A stretch of DNA of 38,202 nucleotides from an uncultured Bacteroidota bacterium. GTDB lineage: Bacteria > Bacteroidota > Bacteroidia > Chitinophagales > Chitinophagaceae. Positions 15,934 to 23,642 of the stretch are shown piece by piece. The notes below the pieces were generated by a model. That model did not search any database. It was not told where the DNA came from and saw nothing but the letters and a program-made list of their open reading frames with translations. The DNA is taken from contig CAIRYK010000017.1 of the NCBI GenBank assembly GCA_903882805.1, positions 1 to 38,202 of the forward strand, given 5' to 3'. The position numbers and the translations under genes are program-made. Numbering within the stretch: position 1 is the stretch's first letter; the number at the start of each line of letters is the position of its first letter.

Positions 15934-17286
15934 TTATTTTTTACTTCTGTCCCTTACATAACACTCAAAGCCAATCAGACCAAAGTATTCCTGAACCAGA
16001 GTATAGATTTCATCAACCTGAGACTCCTTTACTCTAAGGGCATCGTGGATTGGAAAAACGTCATAACCTTTTGAAACCAAATCCATTAATAACCCGTCAA
16101 TCATTATCTCAGCTTCTGTCTTTTGAAGGAGATTTGAGAACAGTTTATAACCATTGTCTTTTTTGTAGCTATCAGCCCAAGCCATGTACTTTGGGAAGAG
16201 ACTTCTTACCTGCTGAAACTCATTATCATATTTTACTTTATCAAATGCAACTCTAAACATTAATTCCTTGCCTGTTCCTTTGCTCAATTTCAACTCGCTC
16301 TCTATGAGAGCGTACAATGTACCTCCACGGGCATTATCTATGAAATTTGCGTCTATGGTCGTGTTTAAATGAGCAGCTATGGCAAATTGTGCATTGGCAA
16401 TATCCAGTTCTACCAGTTTCTCACCGTCAAACCTGAGTTTTCCAAACAATTCCTTCTTTAACCCGGTTAAGTTATAATCAAGTCGGTTGTTAGTATCATT
16501 CCTACCACAATAAAACAGTTTATTTTTAATATTAAATGCGGATAAACAATAAGTAATGTTCAATAGCCTTGATTTGTTTTCAATAAATCGGGTCGGCTGG
16601 TCTATGTAAAATTTGTCTTTGAATTGTATTAAATCATTACCAGATTCTACGGCAAGTTTAATTGCGTTCTTTAATGAGTATCGGTACTTTTCTTTGTTTA
16701 ACGTCAGGTAAATAAACTGGTCGGTAATATTTTCGTTAATGGTGAGGTTCTGGGCTTGTATTTCTGATAGATATTTGATGTGAGTGTCTATATCGTCATC
16801 GAAGGTGAGGCGTTCTAAATTTGTCTTAAAATAAGATTGCAATGAAAAAGGGATTTGTTGACTATAATAAAAACAAGGGTTTTGGTGAGGACAATATAAT
16901 GATATACTTGAAATATTAGTAGTTGAAAAAGTAAATGATACTTCCGTGCTTGAAATGTTTGATTCTGTGAAAAACTTCTGGTTAAACCTATACCCTTTTG
17001 GAATGCCATTGTTAGCCTCCTTAGTGAATTTGTATTTGTTGTCACATTCAAGAATGCCGTTGCCTATTAATACTTTCCTTATAGCTAAATCCCTTCTTGC
17101 AGGTATAATACTTGTAAAATAATTTTGGGCAAACCCCTTAAACACCGAAAATCTTTCATTATCAATAACGAATTGATTGAACAATGCCTTACAGATTTTG
17201 GTAGCCTTTTCTTTGTGTGATGTAGATTTCCATTTGATTTGATTAATTGAGTGCTGGATAGATACCAGGATTGATTGGTGATTCAT
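15934..17286 (-). CDS. Family-A-polymerase-like palm protein, probable island replication/priming protein
   Basis: A 450-aa protein with no close family that I can name. The C-terminal half follows the order of a Pol I/T7-type palm: a lead-in GRNDTNNRLDYNLTGL (about 261-276), motif A-like LVELDIANAQFAIAAHL (Asp295), a basic segment SKGTGKELMFRVAFDKVKY in the place of motif B, then LLQKTEAEIMIDGLL, which resembles the QGTAAD helix of Pol I, and motif C-like VFPIHDALRV (His414-Asp415). The N-terminal 230 residues are unassigned and may bind the origin. DNA or RNA synthesis on the island is an inference from these motifs, and no exonuclease domain is present. Strand: opposite to the restriction block. 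Confidence 0.55.
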   Translation of the reverse strand: MNHQSILVSIQHSINQIKWKSTSHKEKATKICKALFNQFVIDNERFSVFKGFAQNYFTSIIPARRDLAIRKVLIGNGILECDNKYKFTKEANNGIPKGYRFNQKFFTESNISSTEVSFTFSTTNISSISLYCPHQNPCFYYSQQIPFSLQSYFKTNLERLTFDDDIDTHIKYLSEIQAQNLTINENITDQFIYLTLNKEKYRYSLKNAIKLAVESGNDLIQFKDKFYIDQPTRFIENKSRLLNITYCLSAFNIKNKLFYCGRNDTNNRLDYNLTGLKKELFGKLRFDGEKLVELDIANAQFAIAAHLNTTIDANFIDNARGGTLYALIESELKLSKGTGKELMFRVAFDKVKYDNEFQQVRSLFPKYMAWADSYKKDNGYKLFSNLLQKTEAEIMIDGLLMDLVSKGYDVFPIHDALRVKESQVDEIYTLVQEYFGLIGFECYVRDRSKK

Positions 17287-17327
17287 AATGTAGTTTTCTT
17301 TTTGTTGTAGTTATATTAAAGAGGAGA

Positions 17328-17345
17328 CGGGATTGCAAGTCCCGC
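17328..17345 (-). other. Small hairpin in the leader of the palm-protein gene
   Basis: CGGGA and TCCCG, seven bases apart, 42 bases upstream of the ATG at 17286. Too short to call a riboswitch or attenuator; noted as the only structure in this leader. Confidence 0.3.
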
Positions 17346-17444
17346 CATGAACTACATGAACCTCTTGATATTTATATTCAGAAATTGAAAAAAGTTGATG
17401 TTCTCAGTGTAGAGCACGACATCAGGAGTGCGTTCTCTTACATT

Positions 17445-17470
17445 AACTTGTACTCCCAGAAGTACAAGTT
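17445..17470 (-). repeat. Dispersed hairpin repeat, copy 6
   Basis: A 10-bp perfect stem AACTTGTACT/AGTACAAGTT and loop CCCAGA on the plus strand. It begins five bases behind the stop of the 51-aa gene at 17476-17631, in the same position and polarity as copies 2 to 5. Confidence 0.85.
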
Positions 17471-17475
17471 GATAT

Positions 17476-17631
17476 TTACTTAATTCGGGCTATCATGATT
17501 TTGAGTTCCAAAATCTTTACCTGCATTAGTAATTTCCTTTTTTCATTTGGGTCAGTTTCAATGTTTAATTTCTTTCTGATGTCATTTATTTTCAGATTTA
17601 AAGAGTTTTCGTCTTCTGCTGCATAGGTCAT
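17476..17631 (-). CDS. Small coiled-coil-like protein (51 aa)
   Basis: A short frame beginning MTYAAEDENSLNLKINDIRK and ending with a heptad-like helix (KRKLLMQVKILELKIMIARIK). It starts six bases downstream of the end of the gene at 17637 and ends five bases before hairpin copy 6, so it fits as last gene of the 18057-17476 unit. Function unknown; its size and helical character suit a small regulatory or structural partner. Confidence 0.55.
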   Translation of the reverse strand: MTYAAEDENSLNLKINDIRKKLNIETDPNEKRKLLMQVKILELKIMIARIK

Positions 17632-17636
17632 AATTG

Positions 17637-17891
17637 TTATTGATTTTTATTTACTGCCAATTCCATTTTGCGGAGTTCAGTTTTTAGTTTTTCAGCCACC
17701 AGATACACCACAAAATCAACTACTGCATTTTGAGAGTATAGGTGTCTGTTTTGGTACTTGATAAAGTCCTTTTTTGTAAAGCCATATTTCTTGATTGAAG
17801 TCTTCAAATAAGACGGATGCACACGGAGTATATCAGTGAGCATTTTAAAATCATAAAGGGCTTCGTTGTTACTTGTTTGATAGGTTATCAT
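17637..17891 (-). CDS. Small helix-turn-helix-like protein (84 aa)
   Basis: The middle part (LYDFKMLTDILRVHPSYLKT, then SIKKYGFTKKDFIKY) has the look of a winged or excisionase-type helix-turn-helix. The C-terminus is a basic helix. It overlaps the upstream small gene (17869-18057) by 23 bases. It may regulate the neighbouring polymerase-like gene, but this is inferred from position only. Confidence 0.5.
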   Translation of the reverse strand: MITYQTSNNEALYDFKMLTDILRVHPSYLKTSIKKYGFTKKDFIKYQNRHLYSQNAVVDFVVYLVAEKLKTELRKMELAVNKNQ

Positions 17892-18057
17892 ATTCTTGGA
17901 TTAGTTCTGTATATTTTTCAATTAATTCTTCTACCCAAGCCTTGCCATGTGCTTTAACTTCCATGGCTATAAGTTGTTCCTGAGCAGGTTCTTTCTTTAC
18001 TTCCTCATTGAGCTTGTGACGTACAAAGTCTTTGAAGGTTCTCTTTAAATAAATCAT
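17869..18057 (-). CDS. Hypothetical 62-aa helical protein
   Basis: Start chosen at 18055-18057 (MIYLKRTFKDFVRHKL) rather than the longer frame to 18144, whose first 29 residues lie in AT-rich promoter-like sequence. The protein is almost entirely helical, with acidic and basic stripes (KAWVEELIEKYTELIQEYDN). It is first in a three-gene unit of small proteins on the minus strand. Not recognised. Confidence 0.5.
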   Translation of the reverse strand: MIYLKRTFKDFVRHKLNEEVKKEPAQEQLIAMEVKAHGKAWVEELIEKYTELIQEYDNLSNK

Positions 18058-18206
18058 TGTTGATGGTAGTGTTTTTGTCCAAACTGGATTATAATATATA
18101 TTAATATAAAAAAGTGCTTTTTTATGGTTTAGGGGAATTAGCAACTATGTTCGGTATCTTGGGATAGTTTTGTGCTATACTGACTTTACAATAAATCAAT
18201 TATCCA

Positions 18207-19136
18207 ATGGGGTTTCAAAATTCAGACTATGCCATTATTGCACGAGAAATATTTGCACCTCAAACAACTGTGGATGACGTGCCATATATCATAGCTAAAC
18301 ACGCTAAAAATAGCCACGATAAAGGTGCTTACTTCTACATTGAGTTAATGAAATCATTGACATGGAGTAAAAATTATAGAACTAAGGTTAGTAACCAACA
18401 TGGCTGCATTCAAATTAGTTCAACAATAGGCGGAGAGTTATTGCATTTGAATTTGGATGCAACAGAGTATGAACCATTAGCAATAGTCGGACCCAAAGGT
18501 TATGTAGTTAAAGAGATAATGGTACAACTTAGGAAATTGGAAAATGAATACAGGATGTATGAAATTGGACCCAATCTGGAAATGTACATTAACAATCTTA
18601 AAAAAGATAAGATTGAAATTATATGGAGTCAATCATCTCATAGTTCAGATACTTCCCGTTTTTATTTTAGACACATAACATCTTCATTAAAGTTAGGAAG
18701 CAAGGTTAAAAAAGGGGAGGTGATTATTTTTATAGAGTACTTTAATTTTACAGCAATTACCCTCTCGTACTTTGATAGATATTCGAGAGCTGCAAGTTAT
18801 TGTCGTGAAATGGTAAATAAATTAAAGATACCATCATCAGGTAGTAGTATGAAGAAAGAAACAAAAGCAAAAACTATTTTAAAAATTTGGGATGAAGAAT
18901 ATTCTGCCTATTACCATAAAGCAATTGATTTTCTAAAAAAAACACATTCAATTAATGAAAACGACTATCCTTTTATAACATTAAAAGAGGGGAAGTATTA
19001 TTGGCATAAACTTGTCTCTCAAAAATATCTTGCAGGTTTCATTTTCGTATGTATGGAAAAAGGCTTTATTGAGGATAGTTACACATCGCCAGAATTAATG
19101 AGCATCTGCAAAAATACTTTTAATAACACCACATAG
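18207..19136 (+). CDS. Hypothetical 309-aa protein upstream of the ParB-methyltransferase
   Basis: Not recognised. The first 210 residues are mixed alpha/beta without a nuclease motif that I can trust. The last 60 (KYYWHKLVSQKYLAGFIFV, CMEKGFIEDSYTSPELMSI) resemble the C-terminal helical segment seen in RteC-type regulators of Bacteroidetes elements, only loosely. It stands 195 bases before the methyltransferase gene on the same strand, so it might be its restriction partner or a regulator. Confidence 0.55.
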   Translation: MGFQNSDYAIIAREIFAPQTTVDDVPYIIAKHAKNSHDKGAYFYIELMKSLTWSKNYRTKVSNQHGCIQISSTIGGELLHLNLDATEYEPLAIVGPKGYVVKEIMVQLRKLENEYRMYEIGPNLEMYINNLKKDKIEIIWSQSSHSSDTSRFYFRHITSSLKLGSKVKKGEVIIFIEYFNFTAITLSYFDRYSRAASYCREMVNKLKIPSSGSSMKKETKAKTILKIWDEEYSAYYHKAIDFLKKTHSINENDYPFITLKEGKYYWHKLVSQKYLAGFIFVCMEKGFIEDSYTSPELMSICKNTFNNTT

Positions 19137-19331
19137 GATAAAAATAACTTTACCAATATCCCAATAAATAAATTGATAAAAGAAGAACATAAAATTCCTT
19201 TTCGGGCTTTATTTAAAGAGAAGAAATAGCCGTCCACTAAAACCACCAAGTCCACTATTTTATTTTTGATGTAGTGTGGCTTCCTCACTTTTCAAAATGT
19301 ACGTGTCTTTGCAATCTAAACAGCAAAGCAC

Positions 19332-20870
19332 ATGCAAATCAAACAACAAGTTGTCTACAAAGACCCCAAGAAACTTATCCCGAACAAACTCACTGCTAGT
19401 GTTTTTGGTGACCCCAAAAACAACAAAGCATATCCGGAGTTATTAACCTCAGCGAGGATATCTGGTATACGTGAACCCCTAATAATCTCAGAGGACAATT
19501 GCATACGTAGCGGAAACATGCGTTTGCAAGCAGCATTAGACCTTGACTTGAAAGAAGTACCATGTTTAATAGAAATTGATACAAAGGCTCTTCATCATGT
19601 GAAGTCAGAGGTAAATCCTGAGCAGCTTATCGATGACTATAAGACAATCACACATGATACAAGAAAGGAAGAGCCGCCATACGCCAAACATACAAGGATT
19701 CAAATTCTAAATGCCTACTATGGCATTCATCAAGGGATACGTAGTGATAAACACCCTCTAATAATTGAGTATATAAAAGAGAGGGATAAAATCGCCTCTA
19801 AATCTGTGAGGACGAAATACAACACTATTCAAAAGAATCTTGAAAAAGCCTTTCCGGATAATAAAGCAGCACAAAAGGACTACTGGTCAAAGATAAAATC
19901 TGTCAAGGCGGCTGTGAAAGAAACAAGAAAATTAGCTCAGGAAAACGACAAGGCGAAGCCTGAGATGCAAAAGCGTTTTGACTACATTACTGACCGTATC
20001 CGTATATACAACAAGCCCAACAGTGATTTATCAATTATCCCTGATAAGTCGGTTCAAAATATATGTTCAAGTCCGCCTTACTATAAGATGCGTCCGGCTC
20101 AGGAAGATATTGTGGCTGACGAGGAAATTGGAAGGGAAGCAACACTTGAACTTTATATACAGGCTCTTGTAACAAGCTTCGGAAGATGTAAGCGTGTAAT
20201 GACAGAAGATGGCACGTGTTGGGTGAATTTAATGGATGTAGTGCGGGATGGATGCTATCAACTTGTACCTGAAAGGTTCATGGCTGCAATGGTTGATGAC
20301 GGGTGGATATGTTCCGATAAATTGTACTGGGTTAAGACGAACGGACAGCCGGGCGATGGGGACAACAGTTTTCAGAATGTAGAATATTTAATGAAGTTCT
20401 CATTGTGCCAAAACCCTTATACTGATTACACATGGCTTAATGAAACCAGTGATTTTAAGGGTAATTCTTTTGGGAAGGGACCAGGCATAAAACTGGCTTC
20501 ATTTGTAAATCTCAAACAAGGATTCGTTACAACAAGCGGAGCAAATACATCAAGGCTCAGAGAAGCTTGTGAGAAGGAAGGTTTTTATCTTGACCATACA
20601 AGCACTTATCCATTAGAGATACCATACGTCTGCGTTAAATTATCCAGTAAAAAAGGTTCTCACCTGCTAGATATTTTCTCTGGTACAAGCACCACTGCCA
20701 AAGCATCCTTATACGCTGAAATGGGTCTTACTTACCACGGCTTTGAGATTAATAAATTTTCAGTCAGAGCAAGTAAGGTAAATATAGAAATGGATTTTGC
20801 AAAGCAACTGGGAGATAATACCATCCCTTTAAAACCTAATCAAGACATCGAAATTCAGCAAGCAGCCTAA
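19332..20870 (+). CDS. ParB-like nuclease domain fused to a site-specific DNA methyltransferase
   Basis: A 512-aa protein in two parts. Residues about 10-85 are a ParB/Srx-like domain (DPKKLIPNKL, then IRSGNMRLQAALDLDLKEVP). Residues about 215-490 are a class-beta methyltransferase with catalytic motif IV SSPPYY (246-251) preceding the SAM-binding motif I LLDIFSGTST (445-454). The SPPY form and motif order are typical of N4-cytosine enzymes, though N6-adenine is not excluded. Such fusions are common on phages and integrative elements and probably modify the element against restriction. No cognate endonuclease is evident. Confidence 0.85.
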   Translation: MQIKQQVVYKDPKKLIPNKLTASVFGDPKNNKAYPELLTSARISGIREPLIISEDNCIRSGNMRLQAALDLDLKEVPCLIEIDTKALHHVKSEVNPEQLIDDYKTITHDTRKEEPPYAKHTRIQILNAYYGIHQGIRSDKHPLIIEYIKERDKIASKSVRTKYNTIQKNLEKAFPDNKAAQKDYWSKIKSVKAAVKETRKLAQENDKAKPEMQKRFDYITDRIRIYNKPNSDLSIIPDKSVQNICSSPPYYKMRPAQEDIVADEEIGREATLELYIQALVTSFGRCKRVMTEDGTCWVNLMDVVRDGCYQLVPERFMAAMVDDGWICSDKLYWVKTNGQPGDGDNSFQNVEYLMKFSLCQNPYTDYTWLNETSDFKGNSFGKGPGIKLASFVNLKQGFVTTSGANTSRLREACEKEGFYLDHTSTYPLEIPYVCVKLSSKKGSHLLDIFSGTSTTAKASLYAEMGLTYHGFEINKFSVRASKVNIEMDFAKQLGDNTIPLKPNQDIEIQQAA

Positions 20871-20881
20871 ACCTATAAATC

Positions 20882-20977
20882 ATGAAACCTAAACAGCAAC
20901 CAAAAATGCCAAGGGATGAACTTATACTTCTGGGAGCAGAAGTAGCTAAAATAGTTCTTCAATTGAGACCTAATTAA
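20882..20977 (+). CDS. Possible 31-aa peptide overlapping hairpin copy 7
   Basis: A short frame MKPKQQPKMPRDELILLG... begins 11 bases after the methyltransferase stop and is intact to a stop at 20975-20977. The hairpin relative lies inside it, encoding the ELILLGAEV part. No homology basis; the proximity and clean frame are the only support. Confidence 0.3.
   Translation: MKPKQQPKMPRDELILLGAEVAKIVLQLRPN
20919..20944 (+). repeat. Dispersed hairpin repeat, copy 7 (degenerate)
   Basis: AACTTATACT, loop TCTGGG, then AGCAGAAGTA: three of ten positions no longer pair. The loop polarity agrees with the upstream plus-strand gene, as in the other copies. Confidence 0.6.
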
Positions 20978-21082
20978 TCTGCAAACACATTAAACAATTA
21001 TAAAACTATTGGTGACTTGGCTCACCGATACAGACAGTTTTTTGCCCATTAAAAAAACAATACAAAAACAAACACAAATACA

Positions 21083-21376
21083 ATGGAACAACCTCAACAA
21101 ATTATCGTTATGTCCAGAGAAGAACTAATAATTCTGATTACAGAAATTGTAAGTAGACTCCTTAATCAGGGAATTACTCCTTATCCTAGCCGGGAAGACG
21201 GTATTACAACCAAAGTTTACACAAGAAATGAGGTTGCGAAATTTTTGAAGTGTTCGCCAAATAATGTAACGGGCTACATCAGAAAAAAACTGTTACACGC
21301 ATCTGTTTTCAATCGTCAATACCGCATTAGTGAAAAATCATTACTAAAATTTATCAATCAGAACTCAAAATGCTAA
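21083..21376 (+). CDS. Excisionase-like helix-turn-helix protein
   Basis: A 97-aa protein. YTRNEVAKFLKCSPNNVTGY and then IRKKLLHASVFNRQYRISEK is a MerR/excisionase-type winged helix-turn-helix. It overlaps the integrase start by seven bases, the usual Xis-Int arrangement of Bacteroidetes elements. It probably bends DNA at the attachment sites and steers the integrase toward excision. The upstream region contains a short hairpin at about 21009-21028 (GGTGA/TCACC). Confidence 0.75.
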   Translation: MEQPQQIIVMSREELIILITEIVSRLLNQGITPYPSREDGITTKVYTRNEVAKFLKCSPNNVTGYIRKKLLHASVFNRQYRISEKSLLKFINQNSKC

Positions 21377-22719
21377 AAATACATTTCCTACTCCGCAATC
21401 CAACCAAGAAAGGCAGAACGGCTATTTATGCTACCGTGCGGTATCATGGTAAAAATATAATACTGTTCCCCGGCAAGAGCATAGATACCGCTTTATGGGC
21501 CAATAAGAAGGGCACTAACAAGCCTAAGGCTATCCCTGAAAACAAAAGTCTCATCTCTGATTTGAAAGATTATGAAGACCGTGTAACGGAAATCTATGAA
21601 AAATTAGATAAGGAATATGAAAGTGTAGTCCCGCCGGCGGTTCTCAAAAAGGCTATCTATGGCAAGAAAATTTTCAAATCAACCAAGAATGAAAAGGTTG
21701 AAAAGAAGGAAGCCGAAATGTCAATCACTGAGTTTTTTCAAGTTCTAATGGAAGATAGTCGCACTGGTGACCGAAGAGGCCCACGTAGGGAGAAACTTAA
21801 TCCCAACAGTATTAAGCCCTATCAATCTGCTCTGAACCACTTTACGAGTTTTCAGGACACAAAAAAGAAGGAATACTTTTTGAAAGATGTTGACCAGAAA
21901 CTACTTAACGCTTTCACCAACTATCTTGAAGTAACCAAGAACCTCGCCTTCAATGCTTGTGCGAAATACCTGACGGTGTTTAAACTATTAATTTCTTACG
22001 CTAACGAAAAGGGCTTTATTGATGGTAGTAAATTACATACCTTAAAGTTCAATATTACACGGGCAAAGAGCGACAATATCTACTTAACTGAAAAGGAGAT
22101 AGAAGCTATTATGAACCTTGAAAACCTGCCCACTAAGTTATATGAAACTGTGAGAGACCTGTTTGTCATTGGTTGTTGGACTGGATTGCGATTCTCTGAC
22201 TTTTCAAGGTTGCGTTTACAGAACATTCATAATGGCTTCATTAGTATTACTCAACAAAAGGTGAGTGCAAAAGTTGTGATACCAGTTCATAAGATGGTAA
22301 GACTGATACTACAAAAATACCCTGACGGTTTGCCTAAATGCCCACCAAATCAAGTGTTCAATAGATACCTGAAAGATATAGGCAAACTAATACCTGAACT
22401 TGATGTAGAGTTTGAAAAGAAAGTAGCCCGTTCAAGTAATAATGGGCCCAAAGTGTTTAAGAAGTACGATTTAATTATGACGCACTCGGCACGTAGGTCT
22501 TTTTGTACTAATATGTATTTGAAAGGGATACCTGTACCAACTATAATGGCTATCTCAGGTCATATGACACAAGAAGTGTTCCTTAAATATATTAAGGCAG
22601 AAAATTTAGTACATGCCGGGAAAGTAAAGGACATATTTGATGCTGACGAAAAGAGAGAAAATGAAGCCGATAAAGAACGAGAAAATCAGGAAGGTGAAAA
22701 TGAGGAGTTCGCTGAGTAA
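21370..22719 (+). CDS. Tyrosine-type site-specific integrase
   Basis: A 449-aa protein of the size common in Bacteroidota elements. It has an N-terminal arm-binding domain (FLLRNPTKKGRTAIYATVR), a helical SAM-like core-binding domain (about 118-230), and a catalytic domain with Arg274 in WTGLRFSDF, HSAR (His372, Arg375), GHMT (His398) and Tyr407. All key catalytic residues are present. It should integrate and excise the island at the tRNA-Val site about 650 bases downstream. The C-terminus is a charged acidic tail. Confidence 0.92.
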   Translation: MLKIHFLLRNPTKKGRTAIYATVRYHGKNIILFPGKSIDTALWANKKGTNKPKAIPENKSLISDLKDYEDRVTEIYEKLDKEYESVVPPAVLKKAIYGKKIFKSTKNEKVEKKEAEMSITEFFQVLMEDSRTGDRRGPRREKLNPNSIKPYQSALNHFTSFQDTKKKEYFLKDVDQKLLNAFTNYLEVTKNLAFNACAKYLTVFKLLISYANEKGFIDGSKLHTLKFNITRAKSDNIYLTEKEIEAIMNLENLPTKLYETVRDLFVIGCWTGLRFSDFSRLRLQNIHNGFISITQQKVSAKVVIPVHKMVRLILQKYPDGLPKCPPNQVFNRYLKDIGKLIPELDVEFEKKVARSSNNGPKVFKKYDLIMTHSARRSFCTNMYLKGIPVPTIMAISGHMTQEVFLKYIKAENLVHAGKVKDIFDADEKRENEADKERENQEGENEEFAE

Positions 22720-22755
22720 CTAATCCAATATTAACTAACAATAAAAACAACAATT

Positions 22756-23265
22756 ATGAACAGAGAGCAAAGACGTAAAATGGCACAAAGCCAAGCCAAA
22801 TCAACAAAAGGTAAAACTGATAAGTACATTGACTTATCTAAACTTAGAGCCAAAGCAAATGGAGAGGTATTCACACCACCTTTACTGGTCGAAGAAATGC
22901 TTGATTTACTCAAAGACGATTTTTCAAACCGAAATCTTACATTTTTTGACCCTTGTTTTGGAGCAACAGCAGTTTTCCATATTATGCTACTTTTTAGATT
23001 AGCAGATGGTTTAAGAACCAGTATACCTAACCCCAAAGAGAGAATAAGGCACATAATGGAGAATATGATTTATGGTGTTGAAAAAGACCCCGATGCGTTT
23101 GAATTTGGTGCAGCAATTATGCAAAAATATGCTCATATATTAAGTGCGTTCTTATGCTTACGTGACGCACCAGATACGGTTCAATCAATCAGAGGCAAGT
23201 ACATTCAACATTATGACGGGATAATTGAAACGTTCTATGAATCAATCAAGAAGAAAAGTGCGTAA
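22756..23265 (+). CDS. Orphan N6-methyltransferase-like fragment (SAM motifs only)
   Basis: A 169-aa protein. GEVFTPPLLVEEMLDLL (about 36-52) and FFDPCFGATAVF (63-74) correspond to the start and motif I of a type IIG/Eco57I-like methyltransferase, and YGVEKDPDAFEFGAA to motif II. The usual DPxCGxGxF is degenerate here, and no NPPY catalytic motif follows; the protein ends after a helical region. It is either a truncated methyltransferase or a SAM-binding regulator. It lies between the integrase and the tRNA, 36 bases after the integrase stop, a position used by cargo genes. Confidence 0.65.
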   Translation: MNREQRRKMAQSQAKSTKGKTDKYIDLSKLRAKANGEVFTPPLLVEEMLDLLKDDFSNRNLTFFDPCFGATAVFHIMLLFRLADGLRTSIPNPKERIRHIMENMIYGVEKDPDAFEFGAAIMQKYAHILSAFLCLRDAPDTVQSIRGKYIQHYDGIIETFYESIKKKSA

Positions 23266-23331
23266 AATCAATAAAAATGAGAAATTGTCAAAACCACCAC
23301 CTAAACCGCCACCTTTTTCTTGATTAAAATG

Positions 23332-23358
23332 CGAAACCCGCTCTGAGAGCGGGTTTCG
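23332..23358 (-). terminator. Strong hairpin terminator next to tRNA-Val
   Basis: CGAAACCCGCTC pairs perfectly with GAGCGGGTTTCG across a 3-nt loop. It lies nine bases beyond the tRNA 3' end in the tRNA's direction, followed by ATTTTAAT on that strand. It may equally stop readthrough from the gene at 22756-23265 in the opposite direction. Confidence 0.8.
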
Positions 23359-23367
23359 TTGTAGTGG

Positions 23368-23445
23368 TGGTGGGAGCACACGGGATCGAACCGCGGACCC
23401 TCTGCTTGTAAGGCAGATGCTCTGAACCAGCTGAGCTATGCTCCC
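23368..23445 (-). tRNA. tRNA-Val(TAC), copy 1, CCA encoded; likely attachment site
   Basis: Acceptor GGGAGCA/TGCTCCC, D-arm, anticodon stem CTGCC/GGCAG-type with anticodon TAC, variable loop and T-arm GCGGTTCGATCCCGT. The 3' CCA is encoded (23368-23370). The 3' end faces the integrase, which suggests that this copy was rebuilt at the island junction. The 75-nt tRNA body is identical to copy 2. Confidence 0.92.
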
Positions 23446-23468
23446 ATTTTAAAGAACTGAATGTTTTG

Positions 23469-23512
23469 TGTGGGAGCACACGGGATCGACCCGCGGACCC
23501 TCTCGCTTATGG
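23469..23512 (-). pseudogene. Fragment of tRNA-Val 3' half
   Basis: About 35 bases match the 3' part of the tRNA (T-arm and acceptor) with one substitution, then decay in the anticodon arm. It shares the flanking TGTG with copy 2 rather than the CCA of copy 1. This is what an old attachment-site core or a decayed third tRNA copy would look like. Confidence 0.75.
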
Positions 23513-23567
23513 TAGTTTTGAAGAACCTAAACAAAAGTCTTCAATCTCTTGAAGTCTCACTAACCTG

Positions 23568-23642
23568 TGGGAGCACACGGGATCGAACCGCGGACCCTCT
23601 GCTTGTAAGGCAGATGCTCTGAACCAGCTGAGCTATGCTCCC
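23568..23642 (-). tRNA. tRNA-Val(TAC), copy 2, CCA not encoded
   Basis: The same 75-nt body as copy 1, with anticodon TAC. After the discriminator A the following bases are CAG, so CCA would be added by nucleotidyltransferase. It lies outside the island and is first in the tRNA direction. Confidence 0.92.

Larger units (their letters stand above)
1..23445. mobile_element. Right-hand part of an integrative genomic island ending at tRNA-Val
   Basis: The segment is visibly more AT-rich than the sequence after 23,650. It holds a tyrosine integrase with an excisionase-like gene (21083-22719), a serine recombinase, several DNA methyltransferases and nucleases, and many small unknown genes. It stops at a tRNA-Val gene whose 3' end faces the island, the usual attachment target of such integrases. 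No second copy of the tRNA 3' end was seen further left, so the left boundary is probably outside the window. No relaxase or conjugation genes are visible, so whether it is mobilisable, conjugative or satellite-like cannot be decided here. Confidence 0.75.

Noticed and set aside
2957..17470. The hairpin repeats as a CRISPR array
   Set aside because: The copies are kilobases apart with no regular spacing, no spacers and no cas genes in the window.
23469..23512. A third functional tRNA-Val
   Set aside because: It lacks the acceptor 5' strand, D-arm and most of the anticodon arm.
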